Shown here in pieces: positions 45,023 through 55,329 of a DNA stretch of 64,000 bases (position 1 is its first letter; each line of letters begins with the position of its first letter). The DNA lies in contig JAUPFV010000001.1 of assembly GCA_036936605.1 (NCBI GenBank), positions 216,471,530-216,535,529 on the forward strand, written 5' to 3'. The notes under the pieces were generated by a model, which was given only the letters and a program-made list of their open reading frames with translations, was not told the origin of the DNA and searched no databases. The DNA comes from Limnanthes douglasii subsp. nivea (lineage: Eukaryota > Streptophyta > Magnoliopsida > Brassicales > Limnanthaceae). The translations under genes were made by a program, and so were the position numbers.

Positions 45023-47905
45023 TATGTTCACAACGAGAAACACTCTCGTGAAAGGTGGTTGGCTAAATCTTTCAGAATTGGAAAAAGTACAAAAGGTTGA
45101 GTGAGAGAGACGTATCGCTGCAGGTCTTCCAATTTCTCTAATCAGTAAGCCCGAAACACCGTCTTCAGAAGCTGATCGAGGATCATCCTCTGCCAAAAGT
45201 GCCAAACCTAAGCGTTTGTTCCAACCAAGCCTCTTGCCAATCCCTTCAGGCTCATCGGTTCAGGATTCTCAGCCCTCTATTGTGCAGGAGAAAGGAGTAT
45301 CAAGTACAAGAAAACCCTCTCCGTTCATTGCTATGGGGTCAGATATTGAGAAATCTCCAGAAAAAGTTAATCTTCGCCGGACAACCCGTTTAGTAAAGGG
45401 TCAAGCAACTGGCTCTCAAACCAAGTCTTCCAAGACAGGGCCCTCCAAGTCTGGGGCCAAAGATAAAGCCTCCGGATCATAGGTACCTATTAGAGCCCCA
45501 AAAGACAAACCCTCCGGACCCGAGGCCACTAGAACCAGCTCTCATACTGAGCCCTCCGGAACTGAGTCCCAGCCGGATGCCAGATCATTAAGAGAGGCTG
45601 ATGCTCAACCGTCCGGACAACCTGCTGATCCACCCACTAGCACTCTACCATCAAAAACGGCTGATATACCTTCCACGGTGATGGAAGAGGTGATGGAGGA
45701 TAGTGTTGAAGATGCTCCATTCGAGACTGAAGCTTCCGGGCAGATTGGAGATGCTGCCTCTGACAAAAAAGGATAAGGCAAGGAGAAAGTCTGCATTACC
45801 CATCCGGATCTGCCGGAGAGTCTGGAAGGTAAAGTGGGACCTTGCTTCCATAAGGTTAATGTGAAGTATCTGCTAGCCATGCAGAATATTAAAGTGAGGA
45901 TACCAGTCGCTCCGGAGACCCCGATGGACTGCAAGCTCAGCGAAATCATCATCTACACCGAGCTGTTCAACTGGGGGCTCAGATTTCCCTTGAATCCAGA
46001 AATTGTCAAGTACTTCCACTTGATAAAACTTGCCAAGCCAGCTGAGTCTCAACACTTGGTATACTCTCATCACCTGTATTATGGCATCAAGGCTCTCCGG
46101 AATACCACTACCAATGGAGCAGTTTGCTGCAGTGGCCAGCGTCTGTAAGAACCACCATATCTCATTCTACCACTTCAACATGGGAGATAACTTTAAGGTG
46201 GTGGATGACTTGCTTGAGTCAGAGAAAAATTGGAAGACCCAATTTCTATTTATCAGCGGAACATGGGAAAATGGGAGGAAAATCAAGGCCGGTGTCAATC
46301 CCAGTATGTTCACCAGTAGATGGAAAAGCTCAGGTGAATATTTTACTATGTTTGTCTTTCTTACTTTGTAAAAAAATTGTTTTTGAATTACTTTTGTTTT
46401 TCTTTGGTAGTGTTGCTGAAGGAGTTCTCCGATTATGTTGAGGAGGGGCAGACTACTTGTGCCAAGTTAAACGCTTGGACTGCTGACCATTGGGGAAACG
46501 ATTTCCACAACTGCTTCACCTCAGGAAACTTGGTGAGGTCCCACCTTTGGAACACAACATGTCGAAGAGATCTTTCTTGGGGGGAGCTGACTACACCACC
46601 CCCTCCGGTCGTCATCCTCAAGAGAACATAGGAGAAAGATGGTAAACTGGCCTTTCCCTCCAGAGCCAAAGCCCAAGTAAAATGAAAAGGAAGAAGGGCA
46701 AGAAAAATAAGGCTGCAGCAGAGGCTGTTCAGGATGCTGCAGAGGAGATCGCTCCGGTGAGCCAGGGAGTTCAGGCCCAAGCGGGGATTGATGCTACTCT
46801 ACTTCAAGTAGTTGAAGATGAGAGTATTAGGGAGGCAGGTGGACCTCAAGATCCTCCAAAACCTCATAAGAAGGATTGGAAATGGGCAACAAGTAGTGAA
46901 GAGAGGACTGCCAAGAAGAAGAAAGTATCCCTTGGGGATGAAGTTGTCCTCCGGCCTTCAGAGTCTCTTCCTCCGGCCGACCCAACAGACCTTACCTTGG
47001 CAGAGCAAATCCCAAGTGATCTACACGCCGGAAAGGGTACCAGAGGGGATTTGGAAGGAGAAGACATTAGTGGTCTCCAAAACATAGGCCTTTATTTTGG
47101 AGAGTTTGAAAAGGATGACTTCGTTGGTCCCTACCTTCCCCCAAGTTCCTCTAACATGGTGACCTTTAATGGCAAGTCTTTCATTGTTTCAGGGCAAAAC
47201 GATACAGTGACTCGCTCTTTGCTGGGCCATATTCAACCAGTACTCAACTTGGAGAGGCAAGTAAAAAATAAGCCCGCCCTTATCAATACCCTCAATGCAG
47301 ATAAATAGAGCTTATCCACTGACCTTCTTAATGCTAACCAAAATGTTGAGCTCGAGGAGTTAAAGAAAGGAAAATAAAATCTGGCAACCAAGCTGGTCAC
47401 TTCGAAGAAGGCTAATATAGAGCTCCAAACCAAGTGCTCTGGCTTGGAGAAAGATCTCTCCACTTTGAAGGAAGAGGTGAAGACCAAGGACAACGTTATC
47501 CAAACCCTATCCGGTGACAAGACTTCTCTTGAAGATGTTGTGTCCAAGGTTACCAAAGAGAAGGAAGATTTGGTGAAAGAGCAGGAAAAGACGATCCATG
47601 CCAAGGTCGATGCGTATACCAACGATGTGATAGATTCCCTAGAAAAGAGGTATGCCGAAGTTAAATCTGGCATGTTCTTTCATTTTCATCAAACATTCCC
47701 GAAGAGGACACTCGGTACTCTGTGGATGTACGTTAAATATGAAGATATTCCATTTCACACGATGGTGGATGGTGATAAGAAAAACTATTCCAGTGGTATT
47801 GATGACACTACTGATGAGGAAGAAGGGACCAGAGAGAGTTCTTGTGACGAACCCAAAGATTTGAAGAAGAAAAAAGATGATGCAGGAACATCTAAGGGAA
47901 ACTAG
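45023..47905 (+). pseudogene. Gyp-2 antisense ORF (aORF), spliced, few breaks
   Basis: ATG 45023 (MFTTRNTLVKGGWLN) with a stop after 27 codons. The long polar, Ser/Pro/Lys-rich N-terminal region (45115-45770) follows with two stops. Then NVKYLLAMQNIKVRI, IIYTELFNWGLRFPLNPEIV and, after a frameshift, ESEKNWKTQFLFISGTWEN and NPSMFTSRWKSS. These resemble the 'putative gypsy type transposon' (Transposase_28) domain. A 77 bp GT-AG intron (46334-46410) follows. Then VLLKEFSDYVEEGQ, a lysine-rich region (46682-46730, 46900-46925), a coiled coil (47390-47650), and an acidic, Lys-rich end at 47905. Without the breaks it would be a protein of roughly 900 residues. Role unknown. Confidence 0.75.
46334..46410 (+). 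other. Intron of the Gyp-2 aORF
   Basis: GTGAATATT...TCTTTGGTAG, T-rich. It is placed after RWKSS in phase 1, the same as in Gyp-1. Confidence 0.75.
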
Positions 47906-47944
47906 CCCTGAAGTTTTAACTATTTTATGTTTTTTTTCTTATCC

Positions 47945-48270
47945 TTAGGACATACTAAAGTCCTTGGATGGCCAAGACATTTTTGTAACTGTGTCCGGTT
48001 TGAGTCTTGTCAATATTTTCCTCTTAAACTTAAAGTCCTTGGATGGCCAACGCATTCTTTATGTTTTAATATCATCCTCCGGTTTTAGTTGTGTAGTTTT
48101 ACTTTGCTAAATTCTTGCTTTGTTTTATATTTTCTCAATCTTAATGGCTGCTGTTTAAGTAGCCCAGATCAATCTGATTTGTTAAAGATCAATATCTGAT
48201 GACAAACGTTAAATGGCCATCATTCCACCAGATCAATCTGATCTGTTAAAGATACTTAGAAATCTTTAAA
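47945..48270. repeat. Gyp-2 short repeats downstream of the aORF
   Basis: Two copies of TAAAGTCCTTGGATGGCCAA (47957, 48030) and two of CCAGATCAATCTGAT(T/C)TGT (48164, 48228). They lie where the other elements have a minisatellite. Confidence 0.65.
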
Positions 48271-48336
48271 GAAATTGTAAATCAAACCACTCCGAATATT
48301 TTAATAGGGCATCAAATTTTATTGAAAAACCCGGAC

Positions 48337-48381
48337 ACCTCATTAAAACCTCCCCGCGCCGCCAGGGTAGGAAAGAGTATG
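48337..48381 (-). other. Conserved non-coding block, Gyp-2 copy
   Basis: ACCTCATTAAAACCTCCCC followed by GCCAGGGTAGGAAAGAG, just outside the integrase remnant. Confidence 0.75.
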
Positions 48382-48399
48382 CCCCCCAATATTTACATG

Positions 48400-48725
48400 G
48401 ACTTTAGACAAGTAAATATTTACACAACTTTTATTCTAGATACATCCGGAGGTGTTCAATGTTCCAAACAACGCAAGAGAGGCCTACTAAATGACTTCTT
48501 GTATAAAATATCTCTTATGACCAAAAAACCACGAGCCATGTACTTAATTTTCCTTGCCACAACTTTCTTCGGAGGAAAAATACCATTAGAAATGTATTGA
48601 ATAAGGGGATGTCTCTAGTCCTTGGGTTGAACCACATGTATACTTAAACTTCCATCTTCTTCCTTACCCCAATTGGGCTGTATAGATGGACATTCTTGGA
48701 CATGAATCCATGGGTACGACTCAGA
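48400..48725 (-). pseudogene. Gyp-2 integrase remnant
   Basis: After the second RNase H come the linker pieces VARKIKYMARGF, then DILYKKSFSRPLLRCLEH, then at once PPDVSRIKVV, which is the very end of the integrase. The zinc finger, catalytic core and C-terminal module (about 1 kb in Gyp-1 and Gyp-3) are absent. Confidence 0.75.
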
Positions 48726-49019
48726 CTATGCTATGGTTGCCAAGGAGTCTGCTAATGTATTTTCCGATCTGGGTATATGCTCATAGCTGACATCTTTGAA
48801 ATTGGATACCACTTCTTTAAGAATGAATAAGTATTTAACCAACTGATCCTTTTTTGCCTTAGACTGACCTTGGGCATGATGGATAAGAAGCTGAGAATTA
48901 CTCATTAACCTAACTCTTTTAGCTCCACATAGAAAGGCTAATTTCAAACCAGCTATAGCAGCTTCATATTCAGACTCATTGTTAGAAGCCCTAAAAGCAA
49001 AACATATAGCATGGTACAA
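48726..49019 (-). pseudogene. Gyp-2 second RNase H (Tat-type)
   Basis: FRASNNESEYEAAIAGLKLAF, then RLMSNSQLLIHHAQGQ (family xxSDSQLVxxQ, with Asp read as Asn), AKKDQLVKYLFILKEVVSNF and IPRSENTLADSLATIA. A second RNase H after the normal one is a Tat/Ogre lineage mark. Confidence 0.8.
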
Positions 49020-49020
49020 C

Positions 49021-49677
49021 TTAGTTCATGAGGACAACCCATACATTCTTAGTTCTTTCATCAGCAACTTGCTTAGTACTTTTGTCCGAATGGAATTCAA
49101 CTAGGAAATCAGCAACAGATTGAGCTTTAATTGCAGTTCGAGAGGAAAAATCAATGTCATAGCCACCCAATTCTACTGACCATTTGGTCATCCTACTTGA
49201 TATGTCCGCCTTCTGAAGAACATTTTTCAAAGGAAAAGACGTCCGGGCGATAATAGAATGAGACTGAAAATAGGGCCTCATTTTCCTGGCAACAATTACC
49301 AAAGTCAGTGCTAGTTTTTCAAGCTTTAAGTACCTTATTTCAGCATCCATCAGGCTCTTGCTGATGTAGTACACCGGACGAGGATAACCATCCACCTCCC
49401 TTACTAGTACTTCACTTATAGCACATTCGGACACTGTTAAATATATGTACAATGTTTCTCCATCAATAGGTTTGTAGAGAGTTTTGGGGGAAGATAAATG
49501 CTTTTTTATTTCATCGAATGCTTGGTCGCACTGTGGAGACCAGTTAAAGTCTTTAGCACCCTTTAAAGTCTGGAAAAATGGGGCACACCTATCCGAAGAC
49601 CTTGAGATAAAACGATTTAGAACAGCCAGCCTTCTTGTCAATCTTTGTACTTCTGTAATATTCCGAGGAGGATCCAT
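49021..49677 (-). CDS. Gyp-2 RT connection and first RNase H
   Basis: 218 residues. Begins DPPRNITEVQRLTRRLAVLNRFISRSSDRCAPFF, the RT thumb/connection. FNWSPQCDQAFDEIKKHL opens the RNase H; the first Asp motif is in ETLYIYLTVSECAIS, where the usual LYLxVSxxAVS is close. PVYYISKSLMDAEIRYLKLEKLALTLVIVARKMRPYFQSH and AIKAQSVADFLVEFH follow. This frame is uninterrupted. Confidence 0.85.
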   Translation of the reverse strand: MDPPRNITEVQRLTRRLAVLNRFISRSSDRCAPFFQTLKGAKDFNWSPQCDQAFDEIKKHLSSPKTLYKPIDGETLYIYLTVSECAISEVLVREVDGYPRPVYYISKSLMDAEIRYLKLEKLALTLVIVARKMRPYFQSHSIIARTSFPLKNVLQKADISSRMTKWSVELGGYDIDFSSRTAIKAQSVADFLVEFHSDKSTKQVADERTKNVWVVLMN

Positions 49678-49699
49678 CTGTAATAAAGCATTAAGTTGG

Positions 49700-50598
49700 T
49701 CCGGATCAGGTTGTATCCCTTTCTCACTTATTACATACCCTAAAAATTTCCCGGACTATACTCCAAAAACACATTTTTCTGGATTTAACTTTAAATTAAC
49801 TTTTACCAAATTGGCAAAAGTCTCTTGGAGATCTGCCAAGTGTAATTCCTCTTTCACACTCTTTACCATCATGTCATCAATATAGACTTCCATATTTCTC
49901 CCAATCTGATTAGCAAATTAACCTCTGATAAGTAGCCCCAGCATTCTTTAACCCAAAAGGTATCACCTTGTAACAATGGAGGCCCCTATCAGTAAGAAAA
50001 GTAGTGTGTTCATGGTCCTTTGGATCCACTTGTATCTGATTATAACCGGAGAAGGCATCCATGAAGGACAACAACTTGTTCCCAGATGTGGAGTCTACCA
50101 ACTGATCGATTTGGGGGACCAGAAACAAATCTTTGGGCAAGCTCGGTTAAGGTCGGTAAAGTCGATACACATACGCCATTTCCCATTTTTCTTTTTTACT
50201 AACACTGGATTGGCTGTCCATAAAGGGTGCTGAGATTCCTTAATGTGCCCCATCTTGGTAAGCCGGTCAACCTCTTGAACTATGACATCAACTTTTTCTT
50301 TAGAGAAAGCTCTTCTTCCCTGCATAACGAGTGCTACATCTCTCCGGATGGATAGTTGGTGTGATATAACATTCGCAGGCACCCCGGTTACATCAGCATT
50401 ACACCAAGCAAAAACATATTGGTGGTTTGTTAAAAACGATAACACTTTGCTTTTTAGTTCTGATGTCATCTTAGATCCAATCTTGACACTTCTTCCTTCA
50501 GCCAGAGAGTGAGTTGCAACCTCTTGAATTGGTATTAAAACACCAGGGGTCTCTCTGGGGTCATCAATTTCACCCTCTCCCCCAGAGGGCCCCACCAA
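49700..50598 (-). pseudogene. Gyp-2 reverse transcriptase (one frameshift and stops)
   Basis: TSELKSKVLSFLTNHQYVFAWCNADVTGV opens the region (50095-50598). RLTKMGHIKESQHPLWTANPVLVKKKNGKWRMCIDFTDLNRACP carries the fingers. A frameshift near 50110 leads into PQIDQLVDSTSGNKLLSFMDAFSGYNQIQVDP, and the palm MEVYIDDMMVKS (near 49870-49895) has its catalytic YIDD. KFLGYVISEKGIQPDPDQ ends it. The two frameshifts and one stop prevent a full product. Confidence 0.85.
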
Positions 50599-50667
50599 TT
50601 TCTAATCTTCATTTATCCGAACTGCCCCCAAAGTTCTAGGGGCAATGGCAGTTGCATAACTCCCTTG

Positions 50668-51324
50668 CTATTTTTTACTACTCCGAAAAACTCTCACTTG
50701 TCCTTGAACAACATATTTTAAACATTGGTGAACTGTTGAAGCCACATCATGCATCCTGGAGAGCCAAGATCTTCCCAAGATAACATCGTAGCACGTGGGA
50801 CAATCTACCACAACAAAAAGTACCCTGACCATTTTCTTGAAAGGGCCCTTGCCCAACAAAACCTCCTCCTCAAACTCCCTGACTACGTCCGCAGAGCTTC
50901 CAGTGAAACCCACAATGGACCTGTTTGAACGTTGAATCCCTACCAAATTCTTCATTTGTTTATAGGAACTCAAAAAGAGGATATTCGATGAGCTGCCTGT
51001 GTCCACCAAAATTCTCCTAATGCCATTGCCCCCAATTGATGCTCCTATTACCACAACATCTTCATGAGGACCAGCTATATCTCTCAAGCCATCTTCATCA
51101 AAAACAATGAAGGGAAAAAGAATTTGGGATCGATAGGAAGACATGCCTCCCTCCAACTGAGTAGCCAGAGTGTGAACATGCCTCTTCCTGGAAGAAGGAG
51201 TTGGTGCAGTCATTGTGTCTCCCCCAAATATGGTAAGTGACTCATAAAAGCTTATGAGCCCAGACACCGTCTTGGTATGTTCTGTTATAACACCCACCTT
51301 ATTCCAGGCTGGATCAGGATCCAA
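50668..51324 (-). CDS. Gyp-2 aspartic protease
   Basis: 219 residues, uninterrupted. SFYESLTIFGGDTM and HTLATQLEGGM precede the domain. The active site is RRILVDTGSSSNILFLSSY (DTG). RSIVGFTGSSADVVREFEEEV, LFVVVDCPTCYDVILGRSWL (flap and ILGRxWL helix) and STVHQCLKYVVQGQVRVF follow. It cuts the gag-pol polyprotein. It is the only complete protease of the gypsy elements in the window. Confidence 0.9.
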   Translation of the reverse strand: MDPDPAWNKVGVITEHTKTVSGLISFYESLTIFGGDTMTAPTPSSRKRHVHTLATQLEGGMSSYRSQILFPFIVFDEDGLRDIAGPHEDVVVIGASIGGNGIRRILVDTGSSSNILFLSSYKQMKNLVGIQRSNRSIVGFTGSSADVVREFEEEVLLGKGPFKKMVRVLFVVVDCPTCYDVILGRSWLSRMHDVASTVHQCLKYVVQGQVRVFRSSKK

Positions 51325-51327
51325 ATA

Positions 51328-52945
51328 CTATGATTCTACATTGAATCTTTCAATAATTACCATGGCCCCGTCCGGAGGCGATGTCCATACATTGTTTGTT
51401 GGGCCGGTCCGATGAGCATTATCATGTCTATTCCCACTTCTTCTCTTGATATAAGCACCTAGTTCTCCTCTTTCAATCAAATTCTGCACCTCTTGCTTCA
51501 AAGCGATGCAATATTCTGTGTTATGGCCAATATCATGATGATATTGATAAAAACAAGTATTACGACTTTTCCTAGGAGATTGAAGCGTTGTCGGCTTCTT
51601 AAAATGCACCTCATCTTTTGTTTTATCATAGATGGTTGCCACATTCTATTTCAATTCGGCAAACCACACCGGTTGGACCCAAGGTCCTCGCTTATTTCTA
51701 GACTGTTGGATCTTAGCTGGAGTTGGGTGAGATTGAGCCTTGGCCCTGTTGGGACCCTGTCCAGCCTCCTTAGCCTTGCATCCGAACGGATTCTGGTTTG
51801 GTGCAGCTGGGGTAGATCTCACTTGCCTGTGCACCTTAGTCTTTTTTGTTTCATCTACATTGATTTGCTTTCCCACCTGGTTCAGTAAACCGCCCCATAT
51901 CATGGCCTTCTTCCTGGTTACCGAATCGGCCAGATTGTCAGGGTTCAAACCCTGTCTTAGAGAAGCTATTGCTACTTGCTCAAAGCAATCAGCTAATCCA
52001 TTCGTTGTGTTCACGAACCGACTTATATATTCTTTTAATGATTCATTTGGCTCTTGGGCACAATGGATAATAGTGGCTCCATTTCCCTTCACCTCCTTAC
52101 TTCCAACAAACTGCATCAAGAAGGCCACCCAAAACGTATCAAAGTTTCTGATGCACCCCTATGGTAGGCTATTGTACCATTTCAGAGCACTCCTTATAAA
52201 ATATTGAGAGAAGGCCCTACAAAGCAACTTGTCATCATCGTCAAAATTCATCATAAAAATTTTAAATTGTTCCAGATGATTATCTGGATCCTTGCTCCCA
52301 TCATACTTTTCCATCTTAGTACTGTCAAACCTCATAGGAAGGTTTCCGGACAGTATTTTGGACAATGGTGATTGTCTCCGATTCCGGCCATGACTAAAGA
52401 CAGTATCTTCATTGGGAGTTGCAAAGATACATGGTTCATCATGGAAAGCGAAAGGATCCATCAATAGCTGGTCTATGTGCCTCCGGCTATGGCTATGAGA
52501 TAAATCTTTACTTAGATGCCTTTTCAACCTTCTATGCATATCCCTCTTTCTTGAATATTTTTTAACCAACTTTTGCTTCTTTTTGGACCTGCCTTCATCA
52601 ATGCTGGAAGACAGGAACTCCTCAATTCCATCCTCGTTCGAGGAGCTACTAGAGGATTCTGACTCCGAGCTCTCCACCGGTTTAGACCGGTGAGACTTCT
52701 TTGAGCTGACATGAGTCTTTTTAGCACTCAAGCGAGTCCTTGCTGATGGGTCATGCTCCCTTGGATTGTAAGTGTGGTGAAAGGCTGACACTTTCGATTT
52801 TTCTTTCAAGCCTAACTCCATCTTTTTAGCAGCTCTCAAGGCTTCTATTTCAGATTTCAACCTGTCTCATTCTTCGATCGTGTACTCATCATTTTCTCTT
52901 ACTAATTCTATCAAAAGTGGTGGCATTTCTTGCTCGTCCGGATTC
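51328..52945 (-). pseudogene. Gyp-2 gag (one early stop)
   Basis: The start ATG 52945-52943 (MNPDEQEMPPLLIELVREN) is chosen because it is close to the primer-binding site. A stop comes 27 codons later, then an open frame runs from 52860. A basic/Ser region with runs of Ser (52600-52720) is followed by the Retrotrans_gag domain: PMRFDSTKMEKYDGSKDPDNHLEQFKIFM, SALKWYNSLP and, after a short shift, ESLKEYISRFVN. FYQYHHDIGHNTEYC (51500-51560) is the zinc knuckle. It forms the particle and packs RNA. Confidence 0.85.
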
Positions 52946-53000
52946 ATCCGAACTAGTTTTTCTTGCTGGTTTTGAATGCTAGATTGAGGCACCTTCTTCT

Positions 53001-53018
53001 CCCACTGTGGTCGCCAAT
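53001..53018 (-). promoter_or_regulatory. Gyp-2 primer-binding site
   Basis: TTGGCGACCACAGTGGGAG on the minus strand, two bases after the 5' LTR. It is the same as in Gyp-1. Confidence 0.8.
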
Positions 53019-53019
53019 T

Positions 53020-53397
53020 TGGTGTGATTTATTTTTGACTGAGGGTAATTTTTTCAGATGTTTTGGGGTATTTTAAGAGTATTAAATGTTTGGGTGATTT
53101 GTAGTGAGAGATTTAAGCTGCCTGGTTGTATTAAATGTTCATCCCCCTCATTAATGAAAGTGGTTGGGTATTTATACCATTAATTATGGACACATGGGCT
53201 TTCGGGTCAAATTATGAAATTGGGTCGAGTTCAAAGACTCATTAGTTTATTAAGCAGATTAGCGATTGGCTTAGTCAAAAGGTGTTTAGTGTTTTAATAC
53301 TTTTCTCCTGTCCGGACACTTCAATGGGTAATTATTGTCCGGATTACCCCTGTCCAGTTTTCACAGTGATTGGTGGTTAATAATTCCGGACCCATCA
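53020..53397 (-). repeat. Gyp-2 5' LTR
   Basis: 378 bp pairing with 44217-44592. The leftward TATA box (GGTATAAATA) is at 53169-53178. Confidence 0.92.
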
Positions 53398-53546
53398 ACC
53401 ATTAGGATCGATGTGGAAAAATGTTCCTGAAGAGGATCGCTCCGACGGGGTCGTTACTGAAGATGACATTAAAAATATTTATTCCATGTAGAATCTAAAA
53501 GTGATCAAGTTCCGACACTAAAAAAATGAAACTAACAACTTTTATT

Positions 53547-53849
53547 ATGTAGATAATCTTAATAGTTGAAAAACCTTTTAGGTTCGAATATGTAGATCAA
53601 CTTAATAGTTGAAAACCCCTTGAGGGTCAAATATGTAGATCAACTTAATAGTTGAAAAACCATTTAGGTTCGAATATGTAGATCAACTTAATAGTTGAAA
53701 AACCTTTTAGGTTCGAATATGTAAATCAAATTAATAGTTGAAAACCCCTTTAGGTTCGAATATGTATATAAACTTAATAGTTGAAAAAACCTTTAGGTTC
53801 GAATATGTAAATCAACTTAATAGTTGACAAAACCTTTAGATTCGAATAT
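53547..53849. repeat. Gyp-3 minisatellite, exact 43 bp period
   Basis: Seven units of ATGTAGATCAACTTAATAG + TTGAAAAACC + TTTTAGGTTCGAAT, starting at 53547, 53590, 53633, 53676, 53719, 53762 and 53805. Few substitutions and no length change. It lies between the cut aORF and integrase. Confidence 0.9.
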
Positions 53850-53907
53850 ATACTGCCAATATATCGATTAGAGGCTTCAAGCTTAACAGAAATATTGTTT
53901 TCCATAA

Positions 53908-53952
53908 ACACCTCATTAAACCCTCCCCGTGCCACCAGGGTAGGAAAAAGTA
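53908..53952 (-). other. Conserved non-coding block, Gyp-3 copy
   Basis: ACACCTCATTAAACCCTCCCCG then GCCACCAGGGTAGGAAAAAG. Confidence 0.75.
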
Positions 53953-54013
53953 GGTCCCCGATCAAAATTATTTTACACAAAATGTCAAGAAAAAAAGAAA
54001 TAAACGCTCAAAG

Positions 54014-55070
54014 TTATTCCAAATACAATTTTAGTTGTTCGATGTTCCAAGGCAGCTGTAAAGGTCGGTCGAGCTTGTCCTTCAATCTGTATGTCCCCGG
54101 ATTTATTCTTTCAATCACATGATAAGGTCCTTCCCAATTAGGAGCCAACTTCCCGAGGCTCTTATCTTTCATATGCAAAAAAACGTTTCGCAGAACCTTC
54201 TCTCCGATCTTAAACTCTCTTATTTTCACTTTCGAAGCGTACCTGCTTCTCATCAAAGTTTGATAGTGTAATGAATTTAAATGAGTGTGACTTCGTTTCT
54301 CTTTGATCAAATCAAGTACTAAATTCCAACCCTCCCCATTGTTATCTTCCTCGTAGTTACTGATTCTAAAGGATGAGAACATTGAGTAATAGTTCGGGCT
54401 GTAGTTTGGTATGCCCAAAGTAATTTTTGTAAATAATCCAGCCATTTCCCGACCTTCCCTTCCAAAATTTTATTGAGCCATCAACAATTTTCCTATTCGT
54501 CACCTCAACTCAACCATTAGTTTGCGAATGAAAAGGTACTAAAAAAACATTGTTGAATTATGTGAGATGAACAGAACTCTCTCATTTCCTTGCTATCAAA
54601 CTGGAGACCATTATCCATGGTTAACCTTTGTGGTATCCTATATCGGCAACATATATTTGACCATATGAACTTGACTATATATTTGGCCTTTGTTCCGGAC
54701 ATTGGTTCAGCTTCCACTCATTTGGAAAAATAATATACCACAACGATTATTGTTTGTCTCCTTATTGTTCCTATTGGTATCAGACCTACCAGGTCTATTC
54801 CCCACCTATCAAATGATAATCCCTCAGAAATGGACTCTAACGGGATGGTTGGGATGTGAATTGAATTTGCGAATCTTTGACAAGCATCACATCTCTTTAC
54901 TAGTTCTCTGGCGTAAGCATCTATCACAGGCCAGTAAAAAACTGACAATAAGACTCTTCTGATTAGTGCTTTAAAACCACAATAAATTGACTCTTCGCCA
55001 TCATGAAGTTCAGAAAAAATCATTTATGACTCAACATATCCCAAACATTTTAAAAGTGGTTCGCTCACAG
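54014..55070 (-). pseudogene. Gyp-3 integrase (few breaks)
   Basis: LHDGEESIYCGFKALIRRV and YWPVIDAYARELVKRCDACQRFANSIH give the HHCC finger (54718-55023; the first Gly-His is replaced). SFDRWGIDLVGLIP carries the first core Asp and RLTMDNGLQFDS (54517-54717) the second. The C-terminal module at 54014-54445 reads MRSRYASKVKIREFKIGEKVL, GKLAPNWEGPYHVIERI and WNIEQLKLYLE. Most landmarks are present, though stops and a shift split it. Confidence 0.85.
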
Positions 55071-55329
55071 ACTTCTTGTAGAGAAATTCCCCTATTATCG
55101 TGAATCATCGAGCCTTATTTCTAATTTTCTTTGCTAGTGTTTTATCCTCGGGAAAAACACCACTTGCCAAAAACATTCGAATGTTATCTCTCCAATCTGT
55201 GTCATTGATAGTTGAAATTTGATAAGCCGTTTGGGGCTGGTTTTCAAGCTCTAGTCGTTTGATGGTCGATGTGCATTCTGGTGTTAAGAACTATGAGTAT
55301 TCCCCAACATATGACATGGTTGGCAATGA

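Larger units (their letters stand above)
44217..53397 (-). mobile_element. Gyp-2: Tat-type Ty3/gypsy element, integrase deleted
   Basis: LTRs 44217-44592 and 53020-53397 begin TGGTGTGATTT and end CATCA, about 94% identical by eye. A perfect 5 bp target duplication, ACCAT, lies at 44212-44216 and 53398-53402. The primer-binding site is at 53001-53018 and the PPT at 44593-44608. Order on the minus strand: gag, protease, RT, RNase H, second RNase H, then only the last few integrase residues. The plus strand carries the aORF. It is the best-preserved element here and is inserted in the Gyp-3 aORF. Confidence 0.95.
44086..53505 (+). pseudogene. Gyp-3 antisense ORF, N-terminal part, split by Gyp-2
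   Basis: ATG 44086 opens MGKKNKEDKNLLAVKCEKFM. The frame runs to the Gyp-2 insertion site at 44216 and continues in the same frame from 53403 with EEDRSDGVVTEDDIKNIY, before a stop and NLKVIKF. The final part matches the Gyp-2 aORF (NVKYLLAMQNIKVRI). Everything beyond this point, including the intron and coiled coil, is missing, replaced by the minisatellite. Confidence 0.65.

Noticed and set aside
47233..47673. 146-residue minus-strand frame
   Set aside because: Antisense of the aORF coiled coil; Ser/Phe-rich product with no motif.
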